Below are positions 7,879 through 17,123 of a stretch of 64,000 bases of DNA, piece by piece. Position numbers and translations under genes: made by a program. Position 1 is the stretch's first letter. Each line of letters begins with the position of its first letter. The notes under the pieces are model-generated. The model did not search any database. It had not been told where the DNA came from and saw nothing but the letters and a program-made list of their open reading frames with translations. Origin of the DNA: Streptomyces sp. B21-105 (GTDB lineage: Bacteria > Actinomycetota > Actinomycetes > Streptomycetales > Streptomycetaceae); assembly GCF_036898465.1 (NCBI RefSeq), contig NZ_JARUMJ010000001.1:3410001-3474000 (forward strand). The letters are read 5' to 3'.

Positions 7879-8415
7879 CTAGGCGGAGATGCCGTCGATC
7901 CTGGCCAGGGCGTCGTCCGCGCCGTACGGCTGCAGGTACGGCAGCCAACGCGGGTCCCGGTGACCCGTGCCGATGATGCGCCAGGCGAGGCCTGAGGGCG
8001 GGGCGGGCTTGTGGCGCAGGCGCCAGCCGATCTCGACGAGGTGCCGGTCGGCCTTGGTGTGGTTGCAGCGACGGCAGGACGCCACGACGTTGTCCCACAC
8101 GTGCTTGCCCCCGCGGCTGCGCGGGACGACGTGGTCGACGCTGGTTGCGACGCCACCGCAGTACATGCACCGGCCCCCGTCCCGGGCGAACAGCGCCCGA
8201 CGGGTCAGCGGGACGGGCCCCCGGTAGGGAACCCGGACGAATCGCTTGAGCCGGACCACGCTGGGTGCGGGGACTGTGACGGTCGCGCTGTGCAGGAAGG
8301 CGCCCGATTCCTCGAGGGAGACTGCTTTGTTCTCCAGGACGAGGACGAGCGCGCGGCGGAGCGGTACGACGCCGAGTGGTTCGTACGACGCGTTGAGGAC
8401 CAGGACGTGCGGCAC
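7879..8415 (-). CDS. HNH endonuclease family protein
   Basis: A 178-residue protein starting at GTG 8415 with AAGGAGG upstream. The N-terminus VPHVLVLNASYEPLGVV is characteristic of an actinobacterial and proteobacterial HNH group. The HNH core shows two CxxC zinc pairs (CMYCG and CRRC) framing VDHVVPRSRGG and NHTKADRH, so the metal-binding His and Asn are present. These proteins are conserved chromosomal nucleases of unsettled role, and no restriction or mobile partner is adjacent. It stands alone between a convergent ABC gene and a divergent MscS channel. Confidence 0.88.
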   Translation of the reverse strand: MPHVLVLNASYEPLGVVPLRRALVLVLENKAVSLEESGAFLHSATVTVPAPSVVRLKRFVRVPYRGPVPLTRRALFARDGGRCMYCGGVATSVDHVVPRSRGGKHVWDNVVASCRRCNHTKADRHLVEIGWRLRHKPAPPSGLAWRIIGTGHRDPRWLPYLQPYGADDALARIDGISA

Positions 8416-8740
8416 GGATGCCTCCTTGGGCGTCGGCGGCGCGTGGCTCGCGCCGGGACGATCTGTGGTCAGTCTCCCCTCTCGCCTGCTGGACGCGCCA
8501 CCATGTGCCGGTAACGGGCTGGGAGTGTTTTCGACCACACCCTGTTGTCTCCCCAGGATCATGGCCTGTGCAAGCACGGGTGAGGACCGTCTCTCCTTCA
8601 CCGAACGCGCCGAACCACTCACGATGCCCCGTTAGTGTGGTGGTTCTGTCTGTCCGGTGACCTTTCCGTGACCTGGTCGAGCGTGTCGCCTTCGACCGCC
8701 GCACCGGACGCAGCAGTAGCAGCACCTGGAGGTACCTGCC
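8416..8740. other. 325-bp divergent promoter region
   Basis: Separates the HNH gene (reverse) from mscS (forward). No gene is supported. It contains the AAGGAGG ribosome site of the HNH gene at its left edge and GGAGG before GTG 8741. No convincing promoter hexamers or repeats were seen by eye. Confidence 0.5.
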
Positions 8741-9853
8741 GTGTCCTTGCACGCCGTCCTACTGGCCGCCGACGCGTCGCCGACGCCGACTCCCTCGGAG
8801 TCGCCGTCCACGGTGACGGTGCCGTCCCTCCAGGACGCCCAGGAGAGCGCGACGAACGCGGCCAGCTGGGTCGAGCAGAACTGGTCGACGTGGCTGGCGA
8901 TCGGGCTGCGGGTGCTGCTGATCCTGGTGATCGCGGTGGTGCTCAGAGTGGTGGTGCAGCGGGCGATCACCAAGCTGATCGACCGGATGAACCGCACCGT
9001 CGCCTCGGTCGACGGCACGGCGCTGGGCGGGCTGCTGGTCAACAACGAGCGGCGGCGTCAGCGCTCGCAGGCGATCGGCTCGGTGCTGCGCTCGGTGGCG
9101 AGTTTCCTGATCATGGGCACGGCCGCGCTGATGGTGCTGGGCACCTTCGAGATCAACCTGGCCCCGCTGCTGGCCTCGGCCGGTGTCGCGGGCGTCGCGA
9201 TCGGTTTCGGCGCGCGCAACCTGGTCACGGACTTCCTCTCCGGCGTGTTCATGATCCTCGAGGACCAGTACGGCGTCGGCGACCAGATCGACGCGGGCGT
9301 GGCCTCCGGCGAGGTCATCGAGGTGGGCCTGCGGGTGACCAAGCTGCGCGGCGCCAACGGGGAGATCTGGTACGTCCGCAACGGCGAGGTCAAGCGGATC
9401 GGCAACCTCTCGCAGGGCTGGGCGACAGCCGGCGTCGACGTGACCGTCAAGGCGTCCGAGGACCTCGACCGGGTGAAGGCCACCCTGGACGGGGTCGCCG
9501 AGAAGATGAGCAAGGAAGAGCCCTGGAACGAGCTTCTGTGGAGCCCGATCGAGGTCCTCGGCCTGGACAGCGTCCTGCTCGACTCGATGGTGGTCCACGT
9601 CTCTGCGAAGACGATGCCGGGCAAGTCCCTGACGGTCGAGCGGGAGCTGCGCTGGCGCGTAAAGCGCGCTTTCGAGGCGGCCGACATCCGCATCGTGGGC
9701 GGCGCGACCGCCCCCGCGACGGAGGACCCGGCGGATCCGTCGGCGGCGGTCGCGGCCCCCTCCGTGTACGCCAACGCCGACTCCCCGCAGTCCGCGGCGG
9801 CGACGCCGATCACCCCACCGCGGACGGCCGCACCGTCGACCCCCGCGAAATAG
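8741..9853 (+). CDS. Small-conductance mechanosensitive channel (MscS family)
   Basis: A 370-residue membrane channel that releases solutes on hypo-osmotic shock. After a short periplasmic N-terminus, helices lie at about residues 46-70 (LAIGLRVLLILVIAVVLRVV), 107-130 and 133-160. The third is the pore helix, with the Gly/Ala pattern ASAGVAGVAIGFGARNLVTD. It continues into the beta domain (DQYGVGDQIDAGVASGEV) and the alpha/beta C-terminal domain. A Thr/Ala/Pro-rich tail of about 50 residues is probably disordered. Start GTG 8741 follows a GGAGG site. The N-terminal residues before TM1 are Ser/Thr/Pro-rich, unlike E. coli MscS. Confidence 0.92.
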   Translation: MSLHAVLLAADASPTPTPSESPSTVTVPSLQDAQESATNAASWVEQNWSTWLAIGLRVLLILVIAVVLRVVVQRAITKLIDRMNRTVASVDGTALGGLLVNNERRRQRSQAIGSVLRSVASFLIMGTAALMVLGTFEINLAPLLASAGVAGVAIGFGARNLVTDFLSGVFMILEDQYGVGDQIDAGVASGEVIEVGLRVTKLRGANGEIWYVRNGEVKRIGNLSQGWATAGVDVTVKASEDLDRVKATLDGVAEKMSKEEPWNELLWSPIEVLGLDSVLLDSMVVHVSAKTMPGKSLTVERELRWRVKRAFEAADIRIVGGATAPATEDPADPSAAVAAPSVYANADSPQSAAATPITPPRTAAPSTPAK

Positions 9854-10448
9854 CGGAACGGCTCAGCACCCTCGTTCGAGTGAACGGCAGGGGCACCGGT
9901 GCGACGAGGAGAACCAGCACCCCGCACCACCGCACCCTCCGGATCCCCCACACCCCCACACCCCCACAACCGCATACCTGCACCCCGCAGCAGGTCGTCC
10001 TGCCGACGGCGAGGCCCGGCGTCGCTTTCTTCTTCACGCAGAAGGCGTTCGCCGAAGGTGTCACTCTCACCGGAGTGAAGGGTCAACAAGGCATGAAACT
10101 CACCGTGGTCGCGCGCCTTCTTCGAAGGCTGAGCGGCCCCCGCCGAGGGCGCGCGGGTCTGGCGAGGGCGCTCGGGTCTGCCACGGGACGCGCAGGTCTG
10201 CCACGGGGGGCGCGTTCTCGCATCGGGACGCGCGTTTCCGCCGTGGGAGCGGGGCGCGCGACCAGGCAGGACGCCCCCGCGCACCGAAGCCGACGCACGC
10301 CCCCGGGAAGGAACCGAACACCCGCCCCAGGCGTATTCATGGGCAGGGGTGACTGCGATCTGATCAAGATCCAGTGAAGGCCGGTGCGCAGTACCGCTCC
10401 CGCCGGGGATACTGACCGGCGGGAGATGACCATGGGGGAGGTCGAACA
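9854..10448. other. 595-bp intergenic region without a convincing gene
   Basis: Lies between mscS and the glnX-like gene. Contents seen: a C-rich CCCCCACA microsatellite near 9950-9970; a small hairpin CACTC/GAGTG near 10062-10076; and a direct repeat GGTCTGCCACGGG... in the 10174-10212 area. Reading frames here lack plausible starts and composition. The end of the region holds GGGGGAGG, the ribosome site of GTG 10449. It may hold the promoter of the long signalling operon. Confidence 0.45.
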
Positions 10449-11867
10449 GTGGCAGATCCGGCAACCAGCACGGCACCACCGCCGGTCAAGGCGCCGGTCA
10501 CAGCGCCGGTCAAGGCGTCGGTGCCGACGCCGTCCGGCCCGCGCCGGACGGCTTTCGCCGAGGGCGTCGACAGGGCCCGTGCCGCGGCGACCACCGAGCC
10601 CGGGCGGCTGCGTGTCATCGGCGCCGTCCTCGCCCTGCTCGTCCTCGCCTTCGGCGCGGTGACGGCGTGGCAGACCACCGACCGCGCGGCCGCCGCCGAC
10701 GACGTGCTGCACAAGAGCCAGCCGCTGAGCTCGGCCGCGGCCGACATCTACCGGTCGCTGGCGGGCGCCAACACGGCCGCCTCCGACGGCTTCCTGGCGG
10801 GCGGCCAGGAGACGGCGACGTCCCGGCAGCGCTATGAGGAGAACATCGACAACGCGGCCGAGAAGCTCGTCAACGCCGCCAACAGCGCCGACGCCGACTC
10901 CGCCTCCACCGAGTACATCGTCAAGCTGAACAGGATGCTGCCCGAGTACAAGGGTCTGGTGGAGCGCGCGCGGACGTACAACCGGCAGGGCTTCCCGGTC
11001 GGCGGCGCCTATCTGCGCTACGCCAACCAGAAGATGCAGGACGAGATGCTCCCGGCGGCCCAGGAGCTCTACGACAGCGAGAACCGGCGGCTGCAGGACG
11101 ACTACGGCGACGCCACCCCCTACCCCTGGGCGGCGATCGTGCTCGGCGTGCTCGCGCTGGCGGGCCTGGCCTGGGCGCAGCACCGCAACTACCGCCGTAC
11201 GAACCGGGTCCTGAACCACGGCCTGGTCGCCGCGACGGCCACCACGACGGTCGTCCTGCTGTGGCTGGTGGTCGGGCACAGTGTGGCGCGCGCCGGGCTC
11301 GACGACTCCTACGACCACGGCGTCCGCTCGCTGAACGTGCTGCACGACGCGCGGATCGCCTCCCTCAAGGCCCGGGGGAACGAGAACCTGACCCTGGTGG
11401 CGCGCGGCGCCGAGACGGTGAAGGTGACCGCCGACGGCAAGGACGTGACGCTCGACAAGTACGACCACTCCTTCAACACCGACATGACCGACCTCGGCAA
11501 GGGCCTCGCCCAGGCGGCGAAGCTCGCCGACGACGAGGCCGGCGAGAAGCCGGTCACGTCGGCCGAGAGCAACATGGCGGAGTGGAAAGAGCGCCACTCC
11601 GCGGCCCGCGCGCAGGACGACAACGGCAACTACGAGCAGGCGCTGGCTCTCGTGATCGGCGGGAAGAACGCGACGGGCGCGTGCTTCGACAGCGTCGACG
11701 CAAATCTCGCCACGGCGCTGGAGCACGAGCGGCTCGAGTTCCGTAAGGCGGCGAGCGGCGGTCTGGACGCGATGACGGGGCTGCCGATCGGTGCCGCCGT
11801 GCTCGCCGTGCTGGGCGCGGCGGGCGCGCTCCTCGGCATCGGCCGCAGGCTGTCGGAGTACCGGTGA
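10449..11867 (+). CDS. glnX: GlnX-like membrane sensor of the PknG pathway
   Basis: A 472-residue protein. The N-terminal Pro/Ala-rich tail (residues 1-45) is followed by TM1 (about 56-76), an extracytoplasmic helical region of about 140 residues, two close helices (TM2 about 224-240, TM3 about 255-276), a second extracytoplasmic helical region, and TM4 (about 438-460). Two helix-bundle sensor modules and no catalytic domain match mycobacterial GlnX. There GlnX works with the binding protein GlnH and the kinase PknG to sense Glu/Asp. The next genes here encode a GlnH-like protein and PknG, which is the main basis for the call. Start GTG 10449 has GGGGGAGG upstream. Confidence 0.72.
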   Translation: MADPATSTAPPPVKAPVTAPVKASVPTPSGPRRTAFAEGVDRARAAATTEPGRLRVIGAVLALLVLAFGAVTAWQTTDRAAAADDVLHKSQPLSSAAADIYRSLAGANTAASDGFLAGGQETATSRQRYEENIDNAAEKLVNAANSADADSASTEYIVKLNRMLPEYKGLVERARTYNRQGFPVGGAYLRYANQKMQDEMLPAAQELYDSENRRLQDDYGDATPYPWAAIVLGVLALAGLAWAQHRNYRRTNRVLNHGLVAATATTTVVLLWLVVGHSVARAGLDDSYDHGVRSLNVLHDARIASLKARGNENLTLVARGAETVKVTADGKDVTLDKYDHSFNTDMTDLGKGLAQAAKLADDEAGEKPVTSAESNMAEWKERHSAARAQDDNGNYEQALALVIGGKNATGACFDSVDANLATALEHERLEFRKAASGGLDAMTGLPIGAAVLAVLGAAGALLGIGRRLSEYR

Positions 11868-12916
11868 TGGGGGGCGTGACGATGCGTGTGCGACGTGTGC
11901 GGGCGAGCCTGCGGGGCTGGGGCGGAGTCGGCGCGATGGCAGGCCTGTGCGCCCTCGCGCTGGCCTTCGCGCTGCTGCTGCCGTGGACCGGCTCCGGACC
12001 GGCCGCCGGTGCGGGAGCCGGCCAGGGCGGCCGGGGCATCGCCTCGGGTACCCCGGCGGCCGACGCGACCTGCACGGACCCGGAGAAGCAGACGCTGGCG
12101 CCGTCGAGCGCGGACGGTGCGACGATCGCCGCGATCAAGGCCCGGCAGGGCGAGAAGCGCAAGCTGATCGTCGGCGTCGACCAGAACAGCTACCGCTGGG
12201 GCTACCGCGATCCCAACAACTCCGTCGCGGAGCTCGAGGGCTTCGACATCGACCTGGTCCACCGGATCGCGCAGGACATCCTCGGCGACCCGAAGGCGGT
12301 CCAGTTCAAGGCCATCCCGACCAACCAGCGCATCCCGGCCATCCAGGAGGGCCGGGTCGACATGGTCGTGCGCACGATGACGATCTCCTGCAGCCGGCTC
12401 GGCGAAGTCGCGTTCTCCGCGCCCTACTTCAAGACCGGTCAGCAGGTCCTCGCCCCCAAGTCCTCGGCGGTGGACGGCTACGACGCCACGCTGGCGAAGA
12501 AGAAGATCTGTGCGGCGGCCGGTTCGACGGCCTACACCCGGCTCGCCGACGACCAGAAGACCGGCAAGCTCGCCGCCGGCGCCACCATCGCCACGGTCCC
12601 CAACCAGCTCGACTGTCTGGTGCGGTTGCAGCTCGGCGAGGTCGACGCGGTGGTCACCGACGGTGCTCTCGCGGCCAGTCAGGCCGCGCAGGACCCGACG
12701 GTGGAGCTCAAGGGCGCCCCGTTCACGACCGAGTACTACGGCGTGGCGATGAAGAGCAGCGCGAGTGATCTGGTTCGCCGGGTCAACCAGATCCTGGTGG
12801 CGTACAGCGCGAGCGGCTGGCAGACGTCGTACGACAAGTGGCTTTCGGCCACACTGGGCGGTGACGCGGCCACGTCGCGACCGCCCACACCGCCGCAGTA
12901 CCTGCGCACGAGCTGA
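11867..12916 (+). CDS. glnH: GlnH-like amino-acid-binding protein
   Basis: A 349-residue solute-binding protein of the type-2 periplasmic fold (SBP_bac_3). One N-terminal hydrophobic helix (about residues 24-42) is followed by a flexible Gly/Ala stretch, then KLIVGVDQNSYRWGYRDP, GFDIDLVHRIAQDILGD, RIPAIQEGRVDMVVRTMTIS and ICAAAGSTAYTRL, the usual ligand-binding segments. The Arg of VVRTMTIS is the expected alpha-carboxylate ligand. Unlike mycobacterial GlnH there is no lipobox Cys after the hydrophobic helix, so it is probably signal-anchored or secreted. It overlaps the upstream stop. ATG 11867 (with GGAG upstream) and ATG 11882 are both possible starts. No ABC permease is adjacent, as in mycobacteria. 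Confidence 0.8.
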   Translation: MGGVTMRVRRVRASLRGWGGVGAMAGLCALALAFALLLPWTGSGPAAGAGAGQGGRGIASGTPAADATCTDPEKQTLAPSSADGATIAAIKARQGEKRKLIVGVDQNSYRWGYRDPNNSVAELEGFDIDLVHRIAQDILGDPKAVQFKAIPTNQRIPAIQEGRVDMVVRTMTISCSRLGEVAFSAPYFKTGQQVLAPKSSAVDGYDATLAKKKICAAAGSTAYTRLADDQKTGKLAAGATIATVPNQLDCLVRLQLGEVDAVVTDGALAASQAAQDPTVELKGAPFTTEYYGVAMKSSASDLVRRVNQILVAYSASGWQTSYDKWLSATLGGDAATSRPPTPPQYLRTS

Positions 12917-13095
12917 CGGGCCGCCACCGGGCGGCACGCCGGAGCGATCACCGACGGGCCGGCCGCACAGAACGGGCGGGAAGGGCCGGGCAGGCGGGCG
13001 GGGGAGGCGGACGAGCAGACGGGCGGGGCAGGCGGAGCAGGGCAGGCAGCGGACAGCGCAGGCAGCGGAACCGACACAGCAGCGAGAGGTGATCG

Positions 13096-14433
13096 ATGGG
13101 CGTCACGGGACCCCCCGGGCCGGTCATGGACCGGGACGAGGTCGACCGTGCGCTGGCGCGGCTCGGCGCGGAACACGAGGCGATCGAGACCTCGCTCCTC
13201 GCCCTTCAGGACCACGCGGGCCGCAGGCTCCTCGAAGGCGCCGAGCTCACCGGCGTCACCAAGGAGCGCTGGGCGTCCGCGGAGACGTCGATCACCCTGC
13301 TGTGGGCGTACTTCGACGCGTACACGGCGGCCCTGCGCGGCGCCCGTGAGATCCGCTCGCGCCGCCGCTGGTCCAGCCGCGAGGACCTGGCGGAGCTGAC
13401 CGAACTGCTGCGCGGCGAGTCCGTCACCGTCGCCGGTTCGCTCGCGGGTCCGTCGGCCGCGACGGCCAACGCGCCGACGCTGCACGGCACGGGCAAGCTC
13501 AGCCAGACCTTCTCCCTGACGACGCTCGTCGACCGGATGAACGAGCTGTACGCGTCGTCGCTGGACCTGGTCGTGGCCGCCGACGCGGTGTGGTCGGCGC
13601 TGCCCGCCCGGATAGACCTCCTGGCCGCCGAGCTCCAGCGCACCCGCCGGCTGGCGCACTCCGTCGGCGTCCGCCCGGGCGAGCACCCCGCGGGCGACGA
13701 CCTGGAGCGCATCACCCGCACGCTGACCGACCTGCGCGAGCAGGTGGTGTCGGACCCGCTCGCCTACTGGACGCCCGCGCAGGGCAGTTCGGCGCCGGGC
13801 GGCGGCCGTCCCGACACCACGGTGTACGACCGTGAGGCGCGCGCCCTGGACGACGTGCGCCGGGAGATCGACGCCGTTCTGACGGTCCGGCAGGACGCCG
13901 AGCAGCGGCTGGTGCGGCTGCGGGACGTCCTCAGCCGTGCCGACCGCACCCTCGCCGAGGCGCGCGCCGCGCGCGGCGAGGTGCTGGCGAAGATCGCCGC
14001 CACCGAGGTGCCGGTGGTCAGCGGCCCGCCGACGGCGCTGCAGGAGCAGCTCGCGACGGCCGCCGAGTACCGCCGGCACGCCCAGTGGCACCGCCTGTCC
14101 CCGCTCCTGGAGTCCCTGGAGCAGAAGGCGGAGGACGAACTGCTGCGCGCCCGCGAGTCGTTGGGCGCGGTCACCCAGCCGCTGGCGGTCCGCGCGGAGC
14201 TGCGCGGCCGTCTCGACGCGTACAAGGCGAAGGTCGCCCGCCACGGGCTCGCCGAGGACCCGTTCCTCATCGAGCGCTATGACGCGGCGCGCCGCATGCT
14301 GTGGAGCGCACCCTGCGATCTGCGCGTCGCCGAACAGGCCGTCCTGCGCTTCCAGCAGGCGGCCGCCGAACTGCTCACCGCGCCACGCGTGCCGGAGCAG
14401 GGCGGACCTCAGGACCACAGGGGGGAGCAGTAG
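13096..14433 (+). CDS. Coiled-coil protein of the PknG locus
   Basis: A 445-residue cytoplasmic protein with no signal peptide or membrane helix. It is almost entirely alpha-helical by composition, with long Leu/Arg/Glu/Ala heptad-like stretches (for example DDVRREIDAVLTVRQDAEQR and LRDVLSRADRTLAEARAARG). There are no enzymatic motifs. It starts at ATG 13096 with GAGAGG upstream, and its TAG lies 2 nt before the pknG ATG, so it is almost certainly cotranscribed. A scaffold or regulatory partner of the kinase is the natural guess. I do not recognise a named family. Confidence 0.75.
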   Translation: MGVTGPPGPVMDRDEVDRALARLGAEHEAIETSLLALQDHAGRRLLEGAELTGVTKERWASAETSITLLWAYFDAYTAALRGAREIRSRRRWSSREDLAELTELLRGESVTVAGSLAGPSAATANAPTLHGTGKLSQTFSLTTLVDRMNELYASSLDLVVAADAVWSALPARIDLLAAELQRTRRLAHSVGVRPGEHPAGDDLERITRTLTDLREQVVSDPLAYWTPAQGSSAPGGGRPDTTVYDREARALDDVRREIDAVLTVRQDAEQRLVRLRDVLSRADRTLAEARAARGEVLAKIAATEVPVVSGPPTALQEQLATAAEYRRHAQWHRLSPLLESLEQKAEDELLRARESLGAVTQPLAVRAELRGRLDAYKAKVARHGLAEDPFLIERYDAARRMLWSAPCDLRVAEQAVLRFQQAAAELLTAPRVPEQGGPQDHRGEQ

Positions 14434-14435
14434 CC

Positions 14436-17120
14436 ATGAGTCAGGCAGGGCAGGCGTGTCAGCGGCCGGGCTGCGAGGGGTCGTACGAGGACGTGGGCGG
14501 CGGCGAGCTGTACTGCGACACCTGCGGTCTGGCCCCTGTCGTGGCGTCCGGGGGCACCTCCTCCGGAGCAGGCCTGGTGGGCTCGCCGCCGACCGGGGTG
14601 ACCGGCGGCGGCAAGGGCTCGTCGGGCAGCGCAAGTTCGCGTTCCAGCGGGCGCAGCGCGCGTACGGCGTCGCAGTCGGCGAAGTCCCGCCGCTCGGTGT
14701 CCGGGCGGCTGTCGCGTTCGCTCTCGGGCACGTCGACGGGCCGGTCGGTGTCGGTGCGCAGCTCCGGCTCGACGTCGAGCTCCTCCGGGCGGGCCCGGCT
14801 GGGCGCCGGACTGGTCATGGTGCCGCAGGTGCCGAAGCCGGACCCCCGCTCGATGGTGCTGGACAACCCCGAGGTACCCGAGCGCAAGCGGTTCTGCTCG
14901 CGCTCCGACTGCGGTGCCCCGGTGGGCCGTTCGCGCGGCGAGCGAGAAGGCCGCACGGAGGGCTTCTGCACCAAGTGCGGCCACCCGTACTCCTTCGCGC
15001 CGAAGCTGAAGGCCGGTGACGTCGTGCACGGCCAGTACGAGGTCGTGGGCTGCCTCGCGCACGGCGGGCTCGGCTGGATCTACCTGGCCATCGACCGCCC
15101 GGTGGGCGACCGGTGGGTCGTCCTGAAGGGCCTCCTGGACACCGGCGACCAGGACGCGATGGCCGCGGCCATCTCCGAGCGGCGCTTCCTCGCCGAGATC
15201 GAGCACGCCAGCATCGTGCGGATCTACAGCTTCGTCGAACATCTCGACCAGCGCACCGGCTCCCTCGACGGCTACATCGTCATGGAGTACATCGGCGGCA
15301 AGTCCCTCAAGGAGATCGCCAACGACCGGCGCACCCCGCAGGGCAAGCGGGATCCGCTCCCCGTCGAGCAGGCCTGCGCGTACGGCATCGAGGCGCTCGA
15401 GGCGCTCGGCCATCTGCACAGCCGCAACCTGCTGTACTGCGACTTCAAGGTCGACAACGCGATCCAGAGCCAGGACGAGCTCAAGCTGATCGACATGGGC
15501 GCCGTCAGACGCATGGACGACGACGAGTCGGCCATCTACGGCACGATCGGCTACCAGGCGCCGGAAGTCGCCGAGGTCGGCCCGTCGGTCGCCTCCGACC
15601 TGTACACGGTGGGCCGTACGCTCGCCGTCCTGACCTTCGACTTCCAGGGCTACACGACCGTCTTCGCGGACTCGCTGCCCGACCCCGACAACATCGAGGT
15701 CTTCCGGCAGTACGAGTCCTTCTACCGGTTCCTGGTCCGCGCCACCGACCCCGACCCGGACCGCAGGTTCGCCTCCGCCCAGGAGATGGCGGAGCAGCTG
15801 ACGGGCGTACTGCGCGAGGTCGTCTCCCTCCAGAGCGGCCGCGCGCGGCCCGCGCTGTCGACGCTGTTCGGACCGGAGGTCAAGGTCACGGACACCGAGC
15901 TGTTCCCGAAGCTGGACGGGGAGGTGTCGCGGCTGGGCGCGCGCGTCGCCGTCCCGTCCCGCGGGCTGTTCGGGGGCGCCCGGTCCACGGCGGCACCGGG
16001 CGGCGGTCCCGGCCGCACGGCCGCCCTCGCCGCCGCTCCCGCCACGGCGACCGGTCCGTTCCCCGCACCGCGGACCGGTCCCGCGCTGCCGGGCGCGGGC
16101 GGGGGCGGGGCCATCGCGCCCGGCGGTGCGCCCTCGCCCGGTGTTTCCGCACCCGGTGTTCCCGCCCTGCCGATCGCCGGCGGTCTCGTCAGGGCCGTTC
16201 CCGCGCCCGCCGCGGCCCTCGTCCTGCCCGCTCCGCATGTCGACCCCACCGACCCCAACGCGGGTTTCCTCGCGGGTCTGCTGGCGTCCGCGCCGGGCGA
16301 ACTGATCACGGTTCTCGCGGCCGCGCCGGCGCCGTCGGTCGAGACCCGGCTGCGGCAGATCCGCGCCTGGCTGGAGAACGGCGACCACCAGGCGGCCCTC
16401 ATGTCGCTGGCGAAACTGGAGGGGGAACGGCCCGACGACTGGCGGGTGGTCTGGTACCGGGGCGTGGCCTCGCTGGTCACCGGCGACCACGAAGGCGCGG
16501 CGCTGGCCTTCGACGCGATCTACGACGCCTTCCCCGGCGAGACCACGCCGAAGCTGGCGCTCGGCCTGTGCGCGGAGGTGCTGGGGCAGCTGGACAACGC
16601 CGCCGAGTACTACCGGCTGGTGTGGTCGACCGACCCGAGCTATGTGAGCTCCGCGTTCGGCCTGGCCCGCGTGCAGCTCGCGGCCGGCGACCGCGGCGGC
16701 GCCGTACGGACGCTGGAATCGGTGCCCGAGTCCTCCATCCACTACACCGCGGCCCGGGTGGCCGCCGTGCGCGCGAGACTCCGGCAGCGGACCGCCGCCG
16801 CCTCCGACGTACCCTTCCTGGAGGACCTCACCGCCGCCGCGGCCCAGGTCGAGGCGCTGGACGCGTACGGTCTGGACCCGACGCGGCGCGAGCAGTTGTC
16901 CGCCGAAGTCCTCGGCTGCGCCCTCGACTGGATACTCTCCGGTGGCCAGGGCGCGGGACCGGCCGCCCGGGTGCTGCTCGGCAGCCGACTGGACGAACGG
17001 GGGCTGCGCTTGGGACTGGAGCGCACCTACCGCACGCTGGCCCGGCTGGCGACCGGCGGTGAGGAGAGAATCGACCTGGTGGAACGTGCCAATCGTTACC
17101 GCCCCCGGACGTGGGTGTAG
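14436..17120 (+). CDS. pknG: PknG-type serine/threonine protein kinase
   Basis: An 894-residue soluble kinase. A zinc ribbon at C8/C13/C27/C30 is followed by a Ser/Gly/Arg-rich linker (about 40-125) and a rubredoxin-like domain with C154, C159, C178 and C181, as in mycobacterial PknG. The kinase domain spans about 200-470: Gly-rich loop GCLAHGGLGWIYL, Lys231 in VVLKGLL, catalytic loop YCDFKVDN (Asp336), DMG in place of DFG (Asp353) and the activation segment GTIGYQAPEV. An Ala/Pro/Gly-rich linker and a TPR region (about 640-890) complete it. The rubredoxin-kinase-TPR order is diagnostic. In mycobacteria PknG controls 2-oxoglutarate metabolism through an FHA substrate; an FHA protein lies 3 kb downstream here. 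Confidence 0.95.
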   Translation: MSQAGQACQRPGCEGSYEDVGGGELYCDTCGLAPVVASGGTSSGAGLVGSPPTGVTGGGKGSSGSASSRSSGRSARTASQSAKSRRSVSGRLSRSLSGTSTGRSVSVRSSGSTSSSSGRARLGAGLVMVPQVPKPDPRSMVLDNPEVPERKRFCSRSDCGAPVGRSRGEREGRTEGFCTKCGHPYSFAPKLKAGDVVHGQYEVVGCLAHGGLGWIYLAIDRPVGDRWVVLKGLLDTGDQDAMAAAISERRFLAEIEHASIVRIYSFVEHLDQRTGSLDGYIVMEYIGGKSLKEIANDRRTPQGKRDPLPVEQACAYGIEALEALGHLHSRNLLYCDFKVDNAIQSQDELKLIDMGAVRRMDDDESAIYGTIGYQAPEVAEVGPSVASDLYTVGRTLAVLTFDFQGYTTVFADSLPDPDNIEVFRQYESFYRFLVRATDPDPDRRFASAQEMAEQLTGVLREVVSLQSGRARPALSTLFGPEVKVTDTELFPKLDGEVSRLGARVAVPSRGLFGGARSTAAPGGGPGRTAALAAAPATATGPFPAPRTGPALPGAGGGGAIAPGGAPSPGVSAPGVPALPIAGGLVRAVPAPAAALVLPAPHVDPTDPNAGFLAGLLASAPGELITVLAAAPAPSVETRLRQIRAWLENGDHQAALMSLAKLEGERPDDWRVVWYRGVASLVTGDHEGAALAFDAIYDAFPGETTPKLALGLCAEVLGQLDNAAEYYRLVWSTDPSYVSSAFGLARVQLAAGDRGGAVRTLESVPESSIHYTAARVAAVRARLRQRTAAASDVPFLEDLTAAAAQVEALDAYGLDPTRREQLSAEVLGCALDWILSGGQGAGPAARVLLGSRLDERGLRLGLERTYRTLARLATGGEERIDLVERANRYRPRTWV

Positions 17121-17123
17121 TTG

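Noticed and set aside
10083..10321. A small reverse-strand gene in the spacer before the glnX-like gene
   Set aside because: Arg/Pro/Ala-rich translation without ribosome site, hydrophobic core or motif.
11867..12916. Classifying the GlnH-like protein as a lipoprotein
   Set aside because: The only Cys near the N-terminus is inside the hydrophobic segment, preceded by Leu rather than Gly/Ala/Ser, so no lipobox fits.
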